A stretch of DNA of 6,644 nt, from positions 1-6,644 of the forward strand of contig DAHXMK010000211.1 of NCBI GenBank assembly GCA_027365515.1, read 5' to 3'. Within the stretch, counting starts at the first letter, position 1. Each line of letters begins with the position of its first letter. Below the pieces are notes generated by a model. It worked only from the letters and a program-made list of their open reading frames with translations, had not been told where the DNA came from and searched no databases. The translations under genes and the position numbers were made by a program. Of this stretch, positions 6,285-6,644 are shown piece by piece. This DNA is from Candidatus Aminicenantota bacterium (GTDB lineage: Bacteria > Acidobacteriota > UBA4820 > DSQY01).

Positions 6285-6644
6285 TATGCTCGCCCACGAT
6301 CTAAGCGTTTCCTTGGCCGAATCGAGCGCCAGCTGGTCGAGCTTCGCCGTCCATACGCTCCCGTCCGCCCTTCGCCGCTCGGTGCCATGCTGCCCCCCGC
6401 CGGTAGCCTTAGCGGAGCGAAAAGGCGGTCCAAATCCGCGATGGTGCGCCCGCTGACAAGAGCCACTGGCACGGTCGTCCGAAGCCTCGCAATTTTACGG
6501 ATGAGCCCGGACCGTGGCTTGCTTTCTTCCGGCCTCTCGGAAAAATCAAGCAGCGTGCCATCCACGTCAAGAAAAAGCGCATATCCATCATGGAAGGGCG
6601 GTATGGCTTGGTCCCAGTGCGTTCTCTCTCCAACACGAGCCGCC
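6266..6644 (-). CDS. otsB: Trehalose-6-phosphate phosphatase, N-terminal part (truncated and frameshifted)
   Basis: Read on the minus strand from the window edge, this frame gives a HAD phosphatase N-terminus. FHDGYALFLDVDGTLLDF carries the nucleophile Asp at codon 6568-6566, then come VPVALVSGRTIADLDRLF (motif II region with SGR) and APLRLPAGG. There is no start codon in frame before the DVDGT motif, so the gene begins outside the window. After PAGG the frame departs from OtsB because the G-run has six G (minus strand of 6393-6398) where the other copy has seven (54-60). The true continuation QHG(T/A)ERRRADG is then read as SMAPSGEG, and the frame runs on into antisense clc sequence and stops at 6266. 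The 84 in-frame residues plus 176 from the left fragment make about 260, a normal OtsB length (E. coli 266). This is the missing half of the left-hand otsB, not a second enzyme. Confidence 0.85.
   Translation of the reverse strand, partial: AARVGERTHWDQAIPPFHDGYALFLDVDGTLLDFSERPEESKPRSGLIRKIARLRTTVPVALVSGRTIADLDRLFAPLRLPAGGSMAPSGEGRTGAYGRRSSTSWRSIRPRKRLDRGRAYHFALE
6303..6428 (-). repeat. Inverted repeat within otsB, right copy
   Basis: This is the reverse-complement partner of 24-150, one base shorter through a missing G at 6393-6398. The substitutions are at 6404 (silent Leu codon) and 6383 (Ala to Thr in HGAE). Past 6303 similarity decays: 6290-6302 still matches 151-163 at 10 of 13 positions. 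Confidence 0.95.

Noticed and set aside
24..6428. Transposon or insertion sequence bounded by terminal inverted repeats
   Set aside because: The repeats are otsB coding sequence, the interior holds metabolic genes only, and there is no transposase and no target-site duplication.
6409..6565. Short independent proteins on the minus strand starting with MDGTLL (GTG 6565) or in the neighbouring frame
   Set aside because: The GTG is the Val codon of the DVDGT catalytic motif, so starting there would remove the nucleophile Asp. The other frame is a shadow of otsB.

Overview
The window is high-GC bacterial DNA carrying a trehalose operon and a chloride-transport gene, all on the + strand: a 3' piece of otsB (trehalose-6-phosphate phosphatase), a GH15 hydrolase (glucoamylase/trehalase type), otsA (trehalose-6-phosphate synthase) and a ClC-family chloride channel/antiporter. 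The otsB-GH15-otsA order is known from Proteobacteria such as Xanthomonas and Burkholderia. I cannot place the organism more closely. No RNA genes, CRISPR array, transposase or integrase is visible.

Layout. Positions 1-23 are a foldback of the window's own otsB. Positions 24-591 hold the C-terminal two thirds of OtsB. GH15 (592-2373) starts on the base after the otsB stop. After 60 nt comes otsA (2434-4725), whose GT20 catalytic domain is fused to an N-terminal membrane-anchored sensor-like module (two membrane helices, a Cache-like extracytoplasmic domain and a HAMP-like linker). Next is a 233-nt gap that is probably non-coding, then clc (4959-6284). From about 6290 to the window end, on the - strand, lies the missing N-terminal third of otsB.

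How the genes fit together. OtsA makes trehalose-6-phosphate from UDP-glucose and glucose-6-phosphate, and OtsB removes the phosphate. The GH15 enzyme may hydrolyse trehalose or an alpha-glucan. The sensor-like half of OtsA suggests that synthesis responds to an envelope or osmotic signal, and the linked ClC protein would fit an osmotic or acid-stress module. These last links are inference.

The main structural oddity is the ends. The two otsB pieces are complementary halves of one gene. They share a near-identical inverted overlap (24-150 against 6303-6428; two substitutions and one G-run indel), and together they give a normal OtsB of at least about 260 residues. The first 29 bases are also an exact reverse complement of 459-487. 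I think both ends are inverted chimeric junctions, of the kind produced by multiple-displacement amplification or misassembly, and that the true order is intact otsB-GH15-otsA-clc. A real inversion across the repeat is the alternative; it would make otsB breakage and restoration a switch.
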